Source: Novosphingobium clariflavum
GTDB taxonomy: Bacteria; Pseudomonadota; Alphaproteobacteria; Sphingomonadales; Sphingomonadaceae
Assembly (NCBI RefSeq): GCF_026420865.1
Contig: NZ_JAPCWC010000005.1
Location: 1 to 64,000, forward strand
Direction: 5' to 3'
Length of the DNA: 64,000 nucleotides
How positions within the stretch are numbered: the stretch's first letter is position 1; each line of letters opens with the position of its first letter. A program made the translations under genes and the position numbers. The notes under the pieces are model-generated. The model did not search any database. It worked only from the letters and a program-made list of their open reading frames with translations, and had not been told where the DNA came from. Positions 28,930 to 39,004 of this stretch are shown piece by piece.

Positions 28930-30441
28930 TTAATCGCTCTCGAAAGCCCCACGCATATCGTCGTCCGCCAGATCCGAGAACTTCGTGATCCGCGCTTCGA
29001 AGCGCATGCGGACCTTGCCGGTGGCGCCGTGGCGCTGCTTGGCGATGATGAGCTCCGACAGGCCGGTCACTTCTTCCATCTTCGCGCGCCACGATTCCCA
29101 CTTGTCGCGCACGTCCGGGGTGTCGGTGTCGCTGGGGAACTTCGGCTCCGTGGCCTTCACGTAGTAGTCTTCGCGGAACACGAACCAGACCATGTCCGCG
29201 TCCTGCTCGATCGAGCCCGATTCGCGAAGGTCGGAGAGCATCGGGCGCTTGTCTTCGCGCGATTCCACCGCACGGGAGAGCTGCGAGAGCGCGATCACCG
29301 GAACGTGGAGTTCCTTGGCCAGCGTCTTCAAACCACGCGAAATCTCGGAAATTTCGTTCACGCGGTTGTCGGTGGCGCGGCCCGAGCCTTGCAGCAGCTG
29401 CAGGTAGTCGATGATGACAAGGCCGATGTTGTGGCGGCGCTTCAGGCGGCGCGCGCGGGTGCGCAGGCCGGCGATGGTGAGGCCGGGGGTATCGTCGATG
29501 AACAGCGGCAGTTCGGCGAGACGCTGGCTGGCGAAGGACAGCTGCTGGAAGTCCTCGCGGCTGATCTTGCCCATGCGCAGCGCTTCGGAACTGATGCCCG
29601 ACTGTTCGGCCAGGATACGCGTGGCCAGCTGGTCGGCGCTCATTTCGAGGCTGAAGAACGCGGTCGCCGCGCCGACCGACTTCTCGACCGGGATGCCGTC
29701 CGCCAGGTCGCGCTGCAGCCGGTCGGAGGCGTTGAAGGCGATGTTGGTGACGAGCGAGGTCTTGCCCATGCCCGGACGGCCGGCAAGGATGATCAAGTCG
29801 GAATCGTGAAGACCACCGATCTTGTTGTTCACCGAGTTGAGGCCGGTGGTCTTGCCCGAGATGTGGCCGCCGGAATTGAACGCCTTTTCGATGGCGCCGA
29901 TGGCGGTGCGGGTGGCCGCGGCGAAGCTCTTGGCCTCGTTCGCGGTGGAGGCGCCTTCGGCCACCTTGTAGAGCGCGGCTTCGGCGCGTTCCACCTGCTC
30001 CATCGGCTCCACCGATTCGGAGGTGTCCATGGCTTCGGCCACGAGATTGCGGCCCACCGAGATCAGTTCGCGCAGCAGGGCGAGGTCGTAGATCTGGTCT
30101 GCGAGTTCGCGCGGGGCGAGCAGGCCCTGGCCATCGGCGGTCAGGCGGGCGAGGTAGGAGACGCCGCCCAGCGCCTTCAGCTGTTCGTCGGCCTCGAAAT
30201 AGGGGCGCAGGGTAACCGGGGTGACCACGGCCTTGCGGTCGAGCAGCTGGAGGATGCGCTCGTAGATGCGGGCGTGGACGGGTTCGAAGAAGTGGGTGGG
30301 CGAGAGCTGGGTGGGCAGCTCCTCGATCACGCGGTTGTCGATGAGCACGGCGCCCAGGAACGCGGCTTCCGCCTCGACGTTCGAGGGCAGGCTGCGGGCT
30401 TCGGCCGCAGGCTCGCGGGTGATGAGGGCTTCGTCTGACAT
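28930..30441 (-). CDS. dnaB: replicative DNA helicase DnaB
   Basis: Hexameric 5'-3' helicase that unwinds DNA at the replication fork; 503 residues. The N-terminal helical domain (about 20-120, PSNVEAEAAFLGAVLIDN) and the RecA-like C-terminal domain are both complete, with Walker A GRPGMGKT (221-228), FFSLEMSADQLATR, Walker B IGLVIIDYLQLL, and ALSQLSRAVE with an arginine finger region. ATG 30441 gives the normal start MSDEALIT; an upstream frame extension has no similarity. There is no sign of an intein. Confidence 0.96.
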   Translation of the reverse strand: MSDEALITREPAAEARSLPSNVEAEAAFLGAVLIDNRVIEELPTQLSPTHFFEPVHARIYERILQLLDRKAVVTPVTLRPYFEADEQLKALGGVSYLARLTADGQGLLAPRELADQIYDLALLRELISVGRNLVAEAMDTSESVEPMEQVERAEAALYKVAEGASTANEAKSFAAATRTAIGAIEKAFNSGGHISGKTTGLNSVNNKIGGLHDSDLIILAGRPGMGKTSLVTNIAFNASDRLQRDLADGIPVEKSVGAATAFFSLEMSADQLATRILAEQSGISSEALRMGKISREDFQQLSFASQRLAELPLFIDDTPGLTIAGLRTRARRLKRRHNIGLVIIDYLQLLQGSGRATDNRVNEISEISRGLKTLAKELHVPVIALSQLSRAVESREDKRPMLSDLRESGSIEQDADMVWFVFREDYYVKATEPKFPSDTDTPDVRDKWESWRAKMEEVTGLSELIIAKQRHGATGKVRMRFEARITKFSDLADDDMRGAFESD

Positions 30442-30695
30442 GAGGGACCGGACAATGCCCCAAGAGCGGGGTGAGCGGCAAGCGCGCCTGTGGAGCATTT
30501 GTATGCACAGCCTGTTGATGGCCGGTGGATAATCCTGCTGCTCGCTCCCGCTTTCCCGGCGCCCTGCCGCGCTGCGGTGCCGCTCGCGACATGAGGCCTG
30601 CCGGCAACACTGTATCGCAACCGTGTCTTTATGCGGGACTTCGTGCCGGCTGGACTTGCCCGCTCATGCCGCAACCGCGTAAAGGCGCTCAGACC

Positions 30696-31178
30696 ATGGC
30701 CGATCCGCGAATCTCGCATATCGAACTCGACGAGGCGACCATCCTGTGGCGCAACGCCGATATCGAGCAGGAACGGCGCATCGCGATATTCGACCTCATC
30801 GAGGACAATGTCTTCAGGCCCGTGCGCGCCTTCGAGGCCGGGCATGAGGGGCCTTATCGCCTGCGCCTGTCGGTGCGCGATGGGCGGCTCTCGCTCGACA
30901 TCGGCAGCGAGGGCGGCGATCCGATCGAGACGATGGTGCTGGGGCTTGCCCGCTTCCGCCGTCCGGTGCGTGAGTACTTCGCGATTTGCGAAAGCTACTA
31001 CCAGGCGATTCGCAAGGCCTCCGCGCAGGAGATCGAGACGATCGACATGGCCCGCCGCGCTATCCACAACAATGCGGCGGAACTTCTGCTCGAACGCCTC
31101 GACGGCAAGGTCGAAACCGACTTCCCGACAGCGCGCAGGCTTTTCACGCTGATCTGCGTCCTGCATATCCGGGGCTGA
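30696..31178 (+). CDS. UPF0262 family protein
   Basis: 160 residues, a conserved alphaproteobacterial family of unknown function. Matches are RISHIELDEATILWRNADIEQERRIAI at the start, GPYRLRLSVRDGRLSLDI and FRRPVREYFAICESYYQAIRKAS in the middle, and RRAIHNNAAELLLERLDGK near the end. ATG 30696 is the family start; ATG 30666 in the same frame is possible. No signal peptide or membrane helix. It stands divergent from dnaB and 13 bases before a GH25 gene, with which it is probably co-transcribed. Confidence 0.88.
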   Translation: MADPRISHIELDEATILWRNADIEQERRIAIFDLIEDNVFRPVRAFEAGHEGPYRLRLSVRDGRLSLDIGSEGGDPIETMVLGLARFRRPVREYFAICESYYQAIRKASAQEIETIDMARRAIHNNAAELLLERLDGKVETDFPTARRLFTLICVLHIRG

Positions 31179-31191
31179 AGGGGGCTTCACG

Positions 31192-31905
31192 ATGGCAAGG
31201 ACTGGACCGGGCGCGATTTTGCGCAAACGTTTGCTGTGGCAAGGGCTGGCGGCCTTGCTGCTGATCGGCATCGTTGCCGGCTGCTGGGGCTGGTGGACGG
31301 TGCGGCACTGGCAGCCCTCGCGCCAGAAGTTCCCGGTGCAGGGCGTGGAAGTGGGGGCGGCGGACGGCCAGTTCGACTGGAAGTCGCTCAAGGCCATCGG
31401 CGTCGACTTCGCCTATGTCGATGCCAGCGCCAGCGCCTTTGCGCGCGATCCCCGCTTCGTCAGCAATTTTGCCGAAGCGCGCAGCGCAGGCGTGCAGGTG
31501 GGCGCGGTCCATCGCTATGATCCCTGCCAGCCGGCGCAGGCGCAGTCGGCCAACTTCGTCACCACGGTTCCGCGCGATTCGCGCCTGCTGCCGCCGGCTA
31601 TCGACCTCGACATGCTGGCCGACAACTGTGCCTCGCCGGTGTCCGAGGCCAGGGTCGAGAGCGAACTGATGACCTTCATCAACCAGATCGAGACTCATAC
31701 CGGCAAAGCGGTGATCCTCAAGATCAGCCCGGCCTTCCAGTCGCGCTACCGGGTGGCGGCCAAGTTCGACCGCAAGCTGTGGCTGGTGGGGGACCGGATG
31801 GAGCCCGACTATGCCGGGCGGCCCTGGACGATGTGGACGGCCAACCAGTCGGCCGCCAACGAGATTGCACAAGGGGGCCTGCGCTGGGTAGTGGTGCAGC
31901 CATGA
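31192..31905 (+). CDS. glycoside hydrolase family 25 (lysozyme-like) protein, membrane-anchored
   Basis: 237 residues. An N-terminal anchor helix (about 14-38, LAALLLIGIVAGCWGWW) precedes a GH25 barrel beginning QGVEVGAADGQFDWKSLKAIGVDFAYVDAS. The acidic residues expected of GH25 appear in this strand and in AIDLDML. The enzyme would cut glycan strands of peptidoglycan, on the periplasmic side. Its stop overlaps the cytidine deaminase start (ATGA). An unusual point is the motif GVEVG, where the family usually has GIDVS. Confidence 0.8.
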   Translation: MARTGPGAILRKRLLWQGLAALLLIGIVAGCWGWWTVRHWQPSRQKFPVQGVEVGAADGQFDWKSLKAIGVDFAYVDASASAFARDPRFVSNFAEARSAGVQVGAVHRYDPCQPAQAQSANFVTTVPRDSRLLPPAIDLDMLADNCASPVSEARVESELMTFINQIETHTGKAVILKISPAFQSRYRVAAKFDRKLWLVGDRMEPDYAGRPWTMWTANQSAANEIAQGGLRWVVVQP

Positions 31906-32357
31906 CCAAGACGTTCACGACCGACCAGCGCGATGCGCTGCTTGCCGCCGCGCGCGAGGCCGCTGCCCGCGCCTATGCGCCTTATTCGAAGTTCCACGTC
32001 GGCGCCGCGCTGCTGATGGCCGACGGCTCGGTGGTGACCGGCGCCAATGTCGAGAATGCCAGCTACGGCCTCTCGCTCTGCGCGGAAACGGTGGCGGTGG
32101 CGGGGATCCTCTCCTCGGGCGACCGGGCGGGGGACAAGGGCAGGCTGGAAGCCGTCGCGGTGACCGGCGGCGCCCCCGGCGCGCCGGGCGAGGGCGATGT
32201 GGTCAGCCCCTGCGGCCGTTGCCGCCAGGTGCTCAACGAGATCGCGCAGATCGGCGGCAGCGACCCGCTGGTCTGGTGCGATGGCCGGGACGGTCCGGTG
32301 GAAATGCGGCTGTCGCAGCTGCTGCCGTACGCATTCGGCCCTGCCAATCTGCTGTAA
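31902..32357 (+). CDS. cdd: cytidine deaminase
   Basis: Converts cytidine and deoxycytidine to uridines in pyrimidine salvage; 151 residues, the short tetrameric type. The zinc site is complete: CAETVA (with the catalytic Glu) after NVENASYGLSL, and PCGRCRQ. YSKFHVGAAL is the substrate region. It is translationally coupled to the GH25 gene by ATGA. The stretch GGAPGAPGEGD before the PCGRC motif is a small insertion relative to the usual protein. Confidence 0.93.
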   Translation: MTKTFTTDQRDALLAAAREAAARAYAPYSKFHVGAALLMADGSVVTGANVENASYGLSLCAETVAVAGILSSGDRAGDKGRLEAVAVTGGAPGAPGEGDVVSPCGRCRQVLNEIAQIGGSDPLVWCDGRDGPVEMRLSQLLPYAFGPANLL

Positions 32358-32360
32358 TTC

Positions 32361-32380
32361 CGGCACCGATGGTGCCGTTT
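32361..32380 (+). terminator. short hairpin after cdd, weak terminator candidate
   Basis: CGGCACC (32361-32367), a 3-base loop GAT and GGTGCCG (32371-32377), then TTT. It begins 4 bases after the cdd stop. The T run is short. Confidence 0.5.
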
Positions 32381-32512
32381 ATGAGTTTACGGCCTAGCTG
32401 ATTTCCCCGAGTTCGCTCTCATCGAGATGGTTACTCCCGTAAGTGCATTACCGCGAGCACGGGGTCGTTGCCGCGCGCCGTGGCGCGGCGGGCCAAGGGG
32501 AGTATCCAATCC

Positions 32513-34321
32513 GTGGACGATCGCAGCGCAAGCATTCTCCACAGGTGCGCCATCGGTTTCGGCGTCTTGGTCGCGGCGGCGGTGATCTGGGCGGGGGTCG
32601 GCTGGTTCAGCGCCTCGCGCGTCGACGCTTCGCTGGACGAAGTCCAGAAAGCCACCGGGCTGCTGCGCAACCACATGGAGGCGGACATGGACCACGATGC
32701 CATCAACAGCGGCATCCTGGCCCAGCTCGCCGCGCGCGGTGTCGGTGCCGTGGATGGGCGGGCGGCTGGACAGGACACGCTGGAGACCGTGGCCGAGTTT
32801 CGCAAGCTGATCGCCCGGGACCAGGCTTTCGAAGGCGCGCCGGCGGTGCACCAGGCGGCGATGGCGGTGACCGATGACGTGCGTGTCTATCTTGAGACCG
32901 CTACCGAGATAACCCGGCGCCTCCAGGCGGGAGAACCTGTCAACGACGGCGACGTCGAGCGGTTCCATCGCACTTTCGAGACGCTGGAAGGCAGCCTTGC
33001 CAAAGTGTCCGACCAGGTCGAGGCCCATGTCGAGGCCACGCGCGAGCAGGCGGCGGCGGCGATCTTGTTCAACCAGATCGTCGGGCTGGTCTGCCTCGTT
33101 TCCATCATGGCGGTGCTCTATGCGGTCTGGCGCCGGATCCGCGGTGACGCGATCGTCCCGGTGATCGCGGTGGGCGAGGCTGTCACCCGGCTCAGCCGCG
33201 GCGACTACGCGGTGCTGGTGCCTCATACCGAATCCCGCAGCGAGATCGGTGTCCTTGCCCGTTCGGCCGAGGACTTGCGCGACCGTCTGCTGCGCGCCGA
33301 AGCCGAGCGCGCAGAGCAGGAGCAGAGCATCGTCTCCACGCTGGGCGATGCGCTGGCACGGCTGGCGGAAGGCGATCTCACCAAGCGCCTCGAACAGGAT
33401 CTCGGCGGCGCCTTCGGCAGCCTGCGCAACGACTTCAACCGGGCGGCGGAGGACCTTTCCCGCGTGTTCAGCCAGGTCACCGAAGCCAACGGCGAAACGC
33501 TCAACACCAGCCGCGAGATCGCCGCTTCGGTGGGCGATCTGTCGAACCGCAACGAGCAGCAATCGATGTCGGTGCAGTCGATCTCGGGGGCCATTTCCAG
33601 CGTCACCGGGCGGGTCATCGAGGCCGCGCACACCGCCGCCTCGGCGCAAAGCGAGGTGAACGAGATCGGCGGCGAGGTCTCGCGCGGGGGGCAGGTGATC
33701 CGCGACGCCATCGAGGCGATGGACCGCATCGAATCCTCCTCGCGCGAGATCGGCCAGATCATCGCCGTCATCGACGGCATTTCCTTCCAGACCAACCTGC
33801 TGGCGCTCAATGCCGGCGTCGAGGCCGCCAGGGCCGGGGAAGCAGGCAAGGGCTTTGCGGTGGTCGCCACCGAAGTGCGTGCACTGGCGCAGCGTTCGGC
33901 CGATGCGGCCAACGACATCAAGAACCTGATTTCGGCCTCCACCGGCGAAGTCGAAAACGGGGTATTGCTGGTGCGCGAGGCGGGGCAAGTGCTGGAGGCG
34001 ATCATCGGCCGCATGGGGGGGATCTCCGAACTGATGGACAAGCTGAGCGCCGGTGCGGGCGAGCAATCCGCGATGCTCCAGCAGATCGACGGGTCGACGA
34101 CCTCGCTCGAGCAGATCACCCATTCGAACGCCGCGCTGGCCGAGCAGGTGACCGCGGCCACCCGGCAGGTTGTGGTGGCAACCGAGGATGTCGCGCGCAA
34201 GCTGGCCGCGCTGACCTTTGCGCGGGGCGGCGGTCAGGCACGGGAAGGCGGCGTCCGGGCGATCGGGCAGGGGAGGGGCGGGCAAGCGGGCCACGAGGTC
34301 GTCGCCTGGCGCGCGGCGTGA
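32513..34321 (+). CDS. methyl-accepting chemotaxis protein
   Basis: 602 residues. First membrane helix about 12-32, a periplasmic helical domain of about 150 residues, a second helix about 182-205, then two HAMP-like segments (around [21 protein letters not shown] and [17 protein letters not shown]). The signalling hairpin tip is conserved: [38 protein letters not shown]. There is no CheR-docking pentapeptide at the C terminus. I prefer GTG 32513, which has GGGGAG about 10 bases upstream, to a TTG at 32468. The stop overlaps the possible GTG start of a porin gene, an uncommon pairing for a chemoreceptor. Confidence 0.87.
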   Translation: MDDRSASILHRCAIGFGVLVAAAVIWAGVGWFSASRVDASLDEVQKATGLLRNHMEADMDHDAINSGILAQLAARGVGAVDGRAAGQDTLETVAEFRKLIARDQAFEGAPAVHQAAMAVTDDVRVYLETATEITRRLQAGEPVNDGDVERFHRTFETLEGSLAKVSDQVEAHVEATREQAAAAILFNQIVGLVCLVSIMAVLYAVWRRIRGDAIVPVIAVGEAVTRLSRGDYAVLVPHTESRSEIGVLARSAEDLRDRLLRAEAERAEQEQSIVSTLGDALARLAEGDLTKRLEQDLGGAFGSLRNDFNRAAEDLSRVFSQVTEANGETLNTSREIAASVGDLSNRNEQQSMSVQSISGAISSVTGRVIEAAHTAASAQSEVNEIGGEVSRGGQVIRDAIEAMDRIESSSREIGQIIAVIDGISFQTNLLALNAGVEAARAGEAGKGFAVVATEVRALAQRSADAANDIKNLISASTGEVENGVLLVREAGQVLEAIIGRMGGISELMDKLSAGAGEQSAMLQQIDGSTTSLEQITHSNAALAEQVTAATRQVVVATEDVARKLAALTFARGGGQAREGGVRAIGQGRGGQAGHEVVAWRAA

Positions 34322-34323
34322 TC

Positions 34324-35544
34324 ATGCCGCAGGGGCGGCTCCAGGCGGAGCGCGGGTGGAGACGAAGGTCAGCCCGCGCGATGGCATCGATGCTGGTAGC
34401 GGCATCGGTACTGGCATCGGAACTGGCGCTGCCGCCTGCGGCACATGCCGAGGCACCGGTCCAGGCGGAGGTGGTCTACACCGCCGATCTTGCCCAGCCG
34501 ATACGCGGCGGGGCGGATCGCAAGCTGCGTTATCTCGACAATCTCGACCTTGTCGCCGATGCCGACCTCGATGCACTGGTCGGCTGGCATGGCGCCCGCG
34601 CACATGGCTACGTGCTGGTCAACAATGGGGCCCATCCCAACACGGCGGCCGGGTCGCTGGAAGGGGTGAACAACATCGAGGTCGGCAAGGCGGGCGTGCG
34701 CTTGTTCGAAGCCTGGGCCGAGCAGGACATCGGTTCGCGAGGGGCTCTTCTGGTGGGGCTCTATGATCTCAACAGCGAGTTCTACGCGCTCGATTCGGCA
34801 GAGCTGCTGCTGGGGCCGCCGTTCGGCATCGGCACCGAACTGGCGGCAACCGGTCGCAACGGGCCGTCGATCTTTCCGTCCAGCGCGCTGGCGGTGCGGG
34901 CGAACCTGCGGCTGGGGGCGGGGGAGAGCTACGTCCGGGTGGCGGCCTTCAACGCCCATGCCGCGACCCTCGGCGATCCGGGTGGCGTCGATGTCGGCTT
35001 CCACGACGGACTGCTGCTGATCGGCGAGGCCGGGCTGGGGCGGCCGCATGCGCGCCTATCCCTGGGCCTTTGGACCTATACCAGGGCGCGCGAGGCCTAT
35101 TACAGCGATCCCGCCGACCCGGACCCGCAGCGCCGTCATGCCCGCGGCGCTTATGTGCAGGGGGAATTCCAGTTGCCGGGCGCCGGGGAAAGCGCATTCC
35201 AGGCCTTTGTGCGGGCCGGATTCTCGCGAGGGGGGACGACGCCGTTTGCCTGGAGCGCCAGTGCGGGCCTGTTCCGGGCGCCGGTGCTCGCCGCGCGCCC
35301 GGGCAGTTCGGCCTCGCTCGGCGTGCATTACGCGGGCACCAGCCAGTCCTTCCGGCAGGAGGTGCGTGCGCTGGGACAATCTCCCGCATCGTCCGAATAT
35401 ACCCTGGAGGCGACGTACTCCGACCGCCTGGCCGATTGGCACACGGTCCAGCCGGACCTGCAGCTTGTATGCCAACCTGGCGGACTGCGCGGCGCGCCTG
35501 CAGCGTTGATCGGAACCGTTCGCCTGACCTTGACCTTGCCCTGA
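34324..35544 (+). CDS. OprB-type carbohydrate-selective porin
   Basis: Outer-membrane porin, about 406 residues. A signal peptide ends near ALPPAAHAEA, then an OprB barrel: YLDNLDLVADADLDALVGWHGARAHGYVLVNNG, GVNNIEVGKAGVRLFEAWAEQ, LLVGLYDLNSEFYALDSAELLLGPPFGIGTELA and GRNGPSIFPSSALAVRANL. OprB proteins admit sugars. I place the start at ATG 34324; GTG 34318 would overlap the chemoreceptor stop by 4 bases, and either way the two genes are effectively fused in one message. The C terminus (LTLTLP) lacks the terminal Phe common in outer-membrane proteins. Confidence 0.82.
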   Translation: MPQGRLQAERGWRRRSARAMASMLVAASVLASELALPPAAHAEAPVQAEVVYTADLAQPIRGGADRKLRYLDNLDLVADADLDALVGWHGARAHGYVLVNNGAHPNTAAGSLEGVNNIEVGKAGVRLFEAWAEQDIGSRGALLVGLYDLNSEFYALDSAELLLGPPFGIGTELAATGRNGPSIFPSSALAVRANLRLGAGESYVRVAAFNAHAATLGDPGGVDVGFHDGLLLIGEAGLGRPHARLSLGLWTYTRAREAYYSDPADPDPQRRHARGAYVQGEFQLPGAGESAFQAFVRAGFSRGGTTPFAWSASAGLFRAPVLAARPGSSASLGVHYAGTSQSFRQEVRALGQSPASSEYTLEATYSDRLADWHTVQPDLQLVCQPGGLRGAPAALIGTVRLTLTLP

Positions 35545-35698
35545 GCGGAAGGGGGGAAGCGGGCATTTCGGTTCGGCAGGCGTGCGGCGCATCTGGCCGC
35601 TGGCCTATTGTCAATCAATATGGTTGAGTTATGGTGGGGCGGTCGGGACGTAGACAGAGTCGACCGGCGCTTTTCCCAACCCTCGTTGGAGCAGCCCC

Positions 35699-36331
35699 AT
35701 GACCCACTATCGTTATCCCCATGCCCGAGACCATGTCCCGCTGATCCTGCTCGTCCCCGCCGCGCCCCTGCGCGAGGGGCACTGGATGCAGCGCTGGGCG
35801 CAGTGGAGCGAACATTGCCGCGTGCTCGAACTGGGCATGTGGGACGAGCCCCACCGCAATACCTGGGTGAACAAGCTCAATCTCGCGATCCGCCGCGCGG
35901 ACCGGCCGGTGGTGGTCGTCACCGATGATATTGCCGCGCTCGCACTGGCCTGGTGGGTGCAGTTCGAAAGTGTCGGGCCGGAGAACCCGGTGCTCGGCGC
36001 GATCGTCGTCAATCCGCCGAACATGGACCTGCCGGGCGCCGATCCGCGGCTTTCGCGCTTCGGCGCCTGCCCGCGCCAGACGCTGCCGTTCCCGACGTTT
36101 GTGGTCAGCGATCTCGATGCCTCGGCGGCGCAGCAGCGCGCGGTGATCCGCCTGGCGCGGGACTGGGGTGCCTCGCCGGTCTGCGACCAGACCCGCGGCG
36201 ACTGGGCTTCCGGCTGGATGCTGCTGCAGACGGTGCTGGAACTGGAGCCTGTCGGTGCGGTGACGCCGCAGTGGTCGCAGGACGAGAATGTCGCCGTGCG
36301 CGAGGCCCTGCGCCAGTGGGCGGGGATTTGA
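35699..36331 (+). CDS. RBBP9/YdeN-like alpha/beta-hydrolase fold protein, active site degenerate
   Basis: 210 residues with the RBBP9 (DUF1234) fold: strand LILLVPAAP, HWMQRWAQWSEHCRVLELGMWDEP, RADRPVVVVTDDIAALALAWW, and PFPTFVVSDLDASAAQQRAVIRLARDWGASPV. The nucleophile elbow, normally GHSxGA, reads TDDIAA, so the catalytic Ser is Asp. The C-terminal GH motif reads RGDW, so the catalytic His is also missing. I infer a non-hydrolytic protein, perhaps binding or scaffolding. It stands alone, and the downstream M14 gene converges on it. Confidence 0.7.
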   Translation: MTHYRYPHARDHVPLILLVPAAPLREGHWMQRWAQWSEHCRVLELGMWDEPHRNTWVNKLNLAIRRADRPVVVVTDDIAALALAWWVQFESVGPENPVLGAIVVNPPNMDLPGADPRLSRFGACPRQTLPFPTFVVSDLDASAAQQRAVIRLARDWGASPVCDQTRGDWASGWMLLQTVLELEPVGAVTPQWSQDENVAVREALRQWAGI

Positions 36332-36350
36332 AGGTTGCCGCCTGGAAGAA

Positions 36351-36376
36351 GGCGGGGATGACCGTGCATCCCCGCC
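36351..36376. terminator. hairpin between convergent genes
   Basis: GGCGGGGATG (36351-36360) pairs perfectly with CATCCCCGCC (36367-36376), a 10-bp stem with a 6-base loop. It lies in the 58-base gap between two convergent stops. The minus-strand exit is TTCTTCC, a weak T-rich tail. Confidence 0.55.
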
Positions 36377-36389
36377 GGAAGGCTTGAAC

Positions 36390-37538
36390 TTACCCGGCTT
36401 CGCGCTCCACCAGCCATTCGAGCAGGGCGCCCATGCAGTCACGGCCGAGCTGGGCGGAGCGTTCCGGGCTCCATGCCTGTGCCGGATCGGCGGCATCGTC
36501 GTGGTCCTTGAACGGCATTTCCAGCGTCATCGACACCGCGCCGAAGCGTTCGGCGACATGGTTGGTCGACATCGTCAGGTTGGCGCGGCCCGGCGCGGAG
36601 ACGGCATAGCCGAGCTTGCGCTGGAAATCAGGGGTGCGGCGGTCGAGGATCTCGCTGAAACGGTCGTAACCCGCCTGCTGCTCGGCCTTGATCGAGGGGA
36701 TGCCCTGGAAGCCGGCCATGAACACGGCCGGGATCGCCTCGTCGCCGTGGACGTCCATGGCGAAGTCGACGCCGGTCCCGTCCATGGCATTGCGCACGGC
36801 CAGCACTTCGGGTGACTTTTCCGCCGTCGGCGTGGCCCATTCGCGGTTGAGGTTCACGCCCACCGCATTGGTGCGCAAGTGGCCGCGCGCCGAACCGTCC
36901 GGGTTCATGTTGGGCACGACGTGGAAGCGGCAGCGCTTGCGCAGTTCACGGCCCACCGAATCGGCGGGATCGGCCAGCACGTCCAGCGCGCCTTCCATCC
37001 ACCATTCGGCCATCGATTCGCCCGGATGCTGGCGGGCGTAGAGCCAGACCTGCTTCTCGCCCTCGCCCATCTCGACGCAGTCAAGCGGCTGGCCGTCGAG
37101 CGTGTGGCCGAGGCAGCGGTAGGTCACGCCCTCGGTGGTGGCGAGGTCGGCGATCAGGTCGTGGTGGCGCTCCATCGAGTAGGGCGCGAAATAGGCGAAC
37201 CAGGCAAGGTCCGTTTCCGGCACGTAGCGGATGGTCAGGGTGCCGTTGTCCTCACCCGCGTCGAAGGTGCTGGCAGCGAGCGCCCAGTACTGGCGGTCTT
37301 CCGAGACGCGGGCGTTGTAGTTCGGCCAGCCGCCCGGATAGGCCGAGCCGTTGAGCCCGGTGATCTTGAGGACAAGTTCCTCTCCGGCGATGTCCGTGCC
37401 GCTGACGCGGAAGTGGAACCACTGGAAGAACTCGGAATCCTTGTCGTGCCGGATCGCGAGGCGGGCGGTGGTGCCGTCGGTGGAGAGGACTTCGATGTTG
37501 CCGGAATCGAAAGCGGAGGAGATGTGGAGGGTGGTCAT
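36390..37538 (-). CDS. M14-family zinc carboxypeptidase, cytosolic type
   Basis: 382 residues. An N-terminal beta-sandwich domain (about 1-125, with [10 protein letters not shown] and [10 protein letters not shown]) precedes a carboxypeptidase domain. This is the layout of the cytosolic carboxypeptidase subgroup (M14D). Zinc ligands are in [13 protein letters not shown] (H and E) and a later His in MDVHGDE, and the catalytic Glu is in [10 protein letters not shown]. There is no signal peptide. It could trim C-terminal amino acids from peptides or proteins. Its ATG 37538 overlaps the stop of the DUF4136 gene (4 bases), so the pair is coupled. Confidence 0.87.
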   Translation of the reverse strand: MTTLHISSAFDSGNIEVLSTDGTTARLAIRHDKDSEFFQWFHFRVSGTDIAGEELVLKITGLNGSAYPGGWPNYNARVSEDRQYWALAASTFDAGEDNGTLTIRYVPETDLAWFAYFAPYSMERHHDLIADLATTEGVTYRCLGHTLDGQPLDCVEMGEGEKQVWLYARQHPGESMAEWWMEGALDVLADPADSVGRELRKRCRFHVVPNMNPDGSARGHLRTNAVGVNLNREWATPTAEKSPEVLAVRNAMDGTGVDFAMDVHGDEAIPAVFMAGFQGIPSIKAEQQAGYDRFSEILDRRTPDFQRKLGYAVSAPGRANLTMSTNHVAERFGAVSMTLEMPFKDHDDAADPAQAWSPERSAQLGRDCMGALLEWLVEREAG

Positions 37539-38194
37539 TTGACCAGGATAGTTTCGCCCGACTTGCCCGGAAAGCCCTTGAACAGCGCTTCGGCCATTTT
37601 TGCAGAGCCGAGCGAGGTCTGCGCCATCGGCGACTTGGCGCTGACGGTGAAGCTGGCGCGGCCTTCCCACAAGGTGCGCCCGCCGGTTCGGTCGCGAATC
37701 ATCACCTGCATGCGGGTGTCGACCTGGTCGGCGGGCTTGCCGGAAAGGTCGATGCCGATCCCCAGGCCGACGCCCGAGCCGTAGTTGCCGGCATTGCCGC
37801 CGACCCCGACCGAGACCGGCCCGCGCTGCGATGCCGGCTTGAGGGTGCGCCGTTCGATCGTGACCACGGCGACTTGCGCGTTGGCAACCTGTTCGCCGGG
37901 CAGGGGCTGGCGGTAGCCGATCCTCGCCAGTTCCTGGCCCACCGCCGCCGCATAGGCGCGGAATTCGAGGCTGCTCTCGTCCTGCCCGGGCCCGGCTTCG
38001 ATGCGGATCACGCCCTGGCCGAGCGCGGGGCCGTCGGGCAGGCTGAAGCGGGTGACTTCCACCGGTCCCACCGGCGCGACGCAGCCGCCGAGCGCGGTAA
38101 GGGCCAGAAGCGGGGCCAGCAGCGGGGCCAATCGCGGGGCGGCGAGACGGCGCCGATGGGAAGGGGAGGCCGAAGGATGGATGGCCGTGGTCAT
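37535..38194 (-). CDS. DUF4136 lipoprotein
   Basis: 219 residues. A lipoprotein signal ends [10 protein letters not shown], giving a lipid-modified Cys at the mature N terminus. The DUF4136 domain follows, ending [15 protein letters not shown]4136 proteins are envelope lipoproteins of unknown function. ATG 38194 has a GGAGAG ribosome site. It is a paralogue of the gene just upstream (38264-39004): both share VSRF/VTRF openings, a G-rich central stretch, RxxDTR/VDTR strands and the ALF(K/D)GFP ending. Confidence 0.82.
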   Translation of the reverse strand: MTTAIHPSASPSHRRRLAAPRLAPLLAPLLALTALGGCVAPVGPVEVTRFSLPDGPALGQGVIRIEAGPGQDESSLEFRAYAAAVGQELARIGYRQPLPGEQVANAQVAVVTIERRTLKPASQRGPVSVGVGGNAGNYGSGVGLGIGIDLSGKPADQVDTRMQVMIRDRTGGRTLWEGRASFTVSAKSPMAQTSLGSAKMAEALFKGFPGKSGETILVK

Positions 38195-38263
38195 GAAACG
38201 CTCTCCGCTGGGCAAGTGCCTAGACGATAACCCTATTTATACTGCGGAGCCATGGCCATCCGA

Positions 38264-39004
38264 TCATGCGCCGATCGGGTCGGCCTTGGGGAAGCCGTCG
38301 AAGAGCGCGGTCGCCAGCTTGCCGGCGATGCGGTCGTCCGGCCAGTCGTTGTCGCCTTCGCGGGTGGCGATCGTGGCATAGCCTTCCCACAGCACCTTGC
38401 CGCTCGCCTTGTCGACGATACGGGTGTCGAGCCGGGTGCTGACGAGGGCGCTGCGCGGCTTGGTGAGGTCGACGTTCACGGCCAGACCATAGGCCGAGCC
38501 TTGGTTGCTCACGCCCATGGCGGCAGAACCGCTGACGGGGCTGCGCTTTTCCTCGGCCGGGGAGAGGACCTGGCGGGAGATCTTGAGCTCGACGTCCTGC
38601 CCGCCATTGTCGGGCTTGCTCTGGGTGTCGTAGCCGGCACCGACGAGGGCGTCGATGATCGCGGCCTCGTAGCGGGCGCGTTCAGGGCCGGAGATCCACG
38701 CGCCGTCGCCCGATTCGGACGTAACGGTCACGGTGCCGTGGCCCAGTTCGGCGACTTCGGGGCCCTGGGCTGCGAATCGGCTCACTTCGACTCGGCCTTC
38801 GCGCGGGTCCTTGCTGCTGCGATAGGGCGAGGAGGCCGGGCCGCCCATCAGCGGGTCGTTCCAGCCGCCACCCCAGCCCGAACCGTAGCCGCCGCCCCAG
38901 CGCGAGCCCCAGCCGGGCTGGGCCTGAACGGCGGAAGCGACAAGCGTGAGGGCGAGGCCGGAGGCGAGACCAGTGGCGAGAATCGCGGCTTTGAGCGTGT
39001 TCAT
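38264..39004 (-). CDS. DUF4136 periplasmic protein
   Basis: 246 residues. A cleavable signal peptide (cut after SAVQA, about residue 28) is followed by a Gly/Trp-rich stretch ([17 protein letters not shown]) and a DUF4136 domain with [47 protein letters not shown]. It is related to the lipoprotein at 37535-38194 but lacks the lipobox Cys. The two plus the M14 peptidase form one minus-strand unit with short gaps. Function unknown. Confidence 0.8.
   Translation of the reverse strand: MNTLKAAILATGLASGLALTLVASAVQAQPGWGSRWGGGYGSGWGGGWNDPLMGGPASSPYRSSKDPREGRVEVSRFAAQGPEVAELGHGTVTVTSESGDGAWISGPERARYEAAIIDALVGAGYDTQSKPDNGGQDVELKISRQVLSPAEEKRSPVSGSAAMGVSNQGSAYGLAVNVDLTKPRSALVSTRLDTRIVDKASGKVLWEGYATIATREGDNDWPDDRIAGKLATALFDGFPKADPIGA

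Noticed and set aside
32387..34294. A long open frame antisense to the chemoreceptor.
   Set aside because: It mirrors the codon pattern of the clear MCP gene and has no domain features of its own.
34318..34323. GTG 34318 as the definite porin start.
   Set aside because: ATG 34324 is equally close to the signal peptide and is the stronger codon; the overlap start remains only an alternative.
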